This document shows positions 5,097-5,694 of a DNA stretch of 5,694 nucleotides, piece by piece (positions within the stretch are counted from its first letter, which is position 1; each line of letters begins with the position of its first letter). Source of the stretch: an uncultured Odoribacter sp. (GTDB lineage Bacteria > Bacteroidota > Bacteroidia > Bacteroidales > Marinifilaceae); assembly GCA_947039985.1 (NCBI GenBank), contig CAMRAP010000115.1:1-5694 (forward strand). Reading direction: 5' to 3'. The notes below the pieces were generated by a model that saw only the letters and a list, made by a program, of their open reading frames with translations, had not been told where the DNA came from and did no database searches. A program made the position numbers and the translations under genes.

Positions 5097-5694
5097 ATGG
5101 AAATTAATTTAAGAGATAAAGTTGCCATTGTAACAGGTGGTGGCGGTGTATTGGGTGGAAGTATTGCTCGCAGTTTAGTTGAGAATGGTGTAAAAGTAGC
5201 CATTCTAGACATTCGTCAAGAACCACTTGATAGGCGTATTGAAGAGTTGAAAGTTTTAGGAGAAATGGCAGGATTTCAATGTAATGTATTGGATGTTGCA
5301 AGTCTTGAGACTGCAAGGCAGCAAGTGTTAGATAAGTGGGGGAGTATTGATATTCTAGTAAATGCTGCAGGTGGTAATTTGCCTGGTGCAACATTAACTG
5401 AGGATCAAACTATCTTTGATATGAAGGTGGAGGATTTTAAGCGTGTAACTGATTTGAATATGAATGGTACTGTTTATCCTTGTCTTGTCTTTGGAAAATC
5501 AATGGCAGAGAAAGGGCAGGGTAGTATTATTAATGTGTCTTCAATGACAGCTCTTACTGCTATTACACGCGTGCCAGGTTATTCTGTAGCCAAAGCTGGT
5601 GTAAGTATTTTTACGCAATGGTTAGCCATGGAGATGGCACTGAAATTTGGTGAAGGTATTCGTGTGAATGCGCTTGCTCCTGGTTTTTTTATTG
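5097..5694 (+). CDS. uxuB: SDR-family oxidoreductase, probable D-mannonate oxidoreductase (fructuronate reductase), 3' end outside window
   Basis: First 199 residues of a short-chain dehydrogenase/reductase; the last roughly 70-80 residues lie beyond the window. It has the Rossmann start TGGGGVLGG (13-21), an acidic residue D38 ending the second strand (V-A-I-L-D), which favours NAD(H), the N-A-A-G-G motif (89-93), the structural N121, the catalytic S149 in N-V-S-S-M-T, Y162 and K166 in Y-S-V-A-K, and RVNALAPGFF (189-198). The TGGGGVLG loop, the G-G-N-x-P-x-A-T segment with a following insertion, and P-G-Y-S-V-A-K match what I recall of the Bacillus UxuB/YjmF type. That enzyme interconverts fructuronate and mannonate, which fits kdgK and kdgA upstream. 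Alternatives are a KduD-like or alginate-pathway (DEHU) reductase. The ATG at 5097 is 31 bp after dctM, with an AT-rich spacer and no clear Shine-Dalgarno sequence. Confidence 0.8.
   Translation, partial: MEINLRDKVAIVTGGGGVLGGSIARSLVENGVKVAILDIRQEPLDRRIEELKVLGEMAGFQCNVLDVASLETARQQVLDKWGSIDILVNAAGGNLPGATLTEDQTIFDMKVEDFKRVTDLNMNGTVYPCLVFGKSMAEKGQGSIINVSSMTALTAITRVPGYSVAKAGVSIFTQWLAMEMALKFGEGIRVNALAPGFFI

Noticed and set aside
5139..5162. G-rich run in the SDR gene that could suggest a G-quadruplex
   Set aside because: It is mostly GG pairs and encodes the glycine-rich cofactor loop, which explains it.
5104..5394. Minus-strand open frame opposite the SDR gene, rich in His, Leu and Gln
   Set aside because: The plus-strand frame has complete SDR motifs; the antisense product has low-complexity composition typical of a shadow frame.

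Overview
The window looks like part of a single plus-strand operon from an AT-rich member of the Bacteroidota, probably Bacteroidales-like. The evidence is AT-rich spacers, almost no Shine-Dalgarno sequences before the starts, a DUF4861-type protein, Bacteroidota-style variants of KDG kinase and KDPG aldolase, and a TRAP binding protein with a lipoprotein signal. This assignment is inferred from sequence character; no marker gene is present. Every base from 1 to 5694 is coding or lies in a spacer of 31 bp or less. No RNA gene, mobile element, CRISPR array or convincing terminator was seen between genes.

Layout: (1) 1-541, the C-terminal part of a DUF4861-like protein whose start is upstream of the window. 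(2) 559-1599, kdgK, 2-dehydro-3-deoxygluconate (KDG) kinase. (3) 1622-2299, kdgA, KDPG aldolase. (4) 2289-3320, 3298-3762 and 3770-5065, a complete three-gene TRAP transporter: binding lipoprotein DctP, small membrane subunit DctQ and large membrane subunit DctM. (5) 5097-5694, an SDR oxidoreductase cut by the window end, most like the Bacillus-type UxuB (D-mannonate oxidoreductase/fructuronate reductase).

How the genes fit together: the TRAP system probably imports a hexuronate or related sugar acid. The SDR would reduce fructuronate to mannonate. A mannonate dehydratase (UxuA, not in the window) would give KDG. KdgK phosphorylates KDG to KDPG, and KdgA splits KDPG into pyruvate and glyceraldehyde-3-phosphate. 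The DUF4861 protein suggests a link to breakdown of a uronic-acid-containing polysaccharide, but its role is not known to me. The kdgA/dctP and dctP/dctQ genes overlap, so enzymes and transporter are very likely made from one mRNA.

The known pathway explains almost everything here, and I do not see a wholly new system. The points most worth a second look are a terminator-like hairpin inside the start of kdgA, the lipoprotein form of DctP, the unexplained DUF4861 partner, and an exact four-copy hexanucleotide repeat inside the signature region of dctM.
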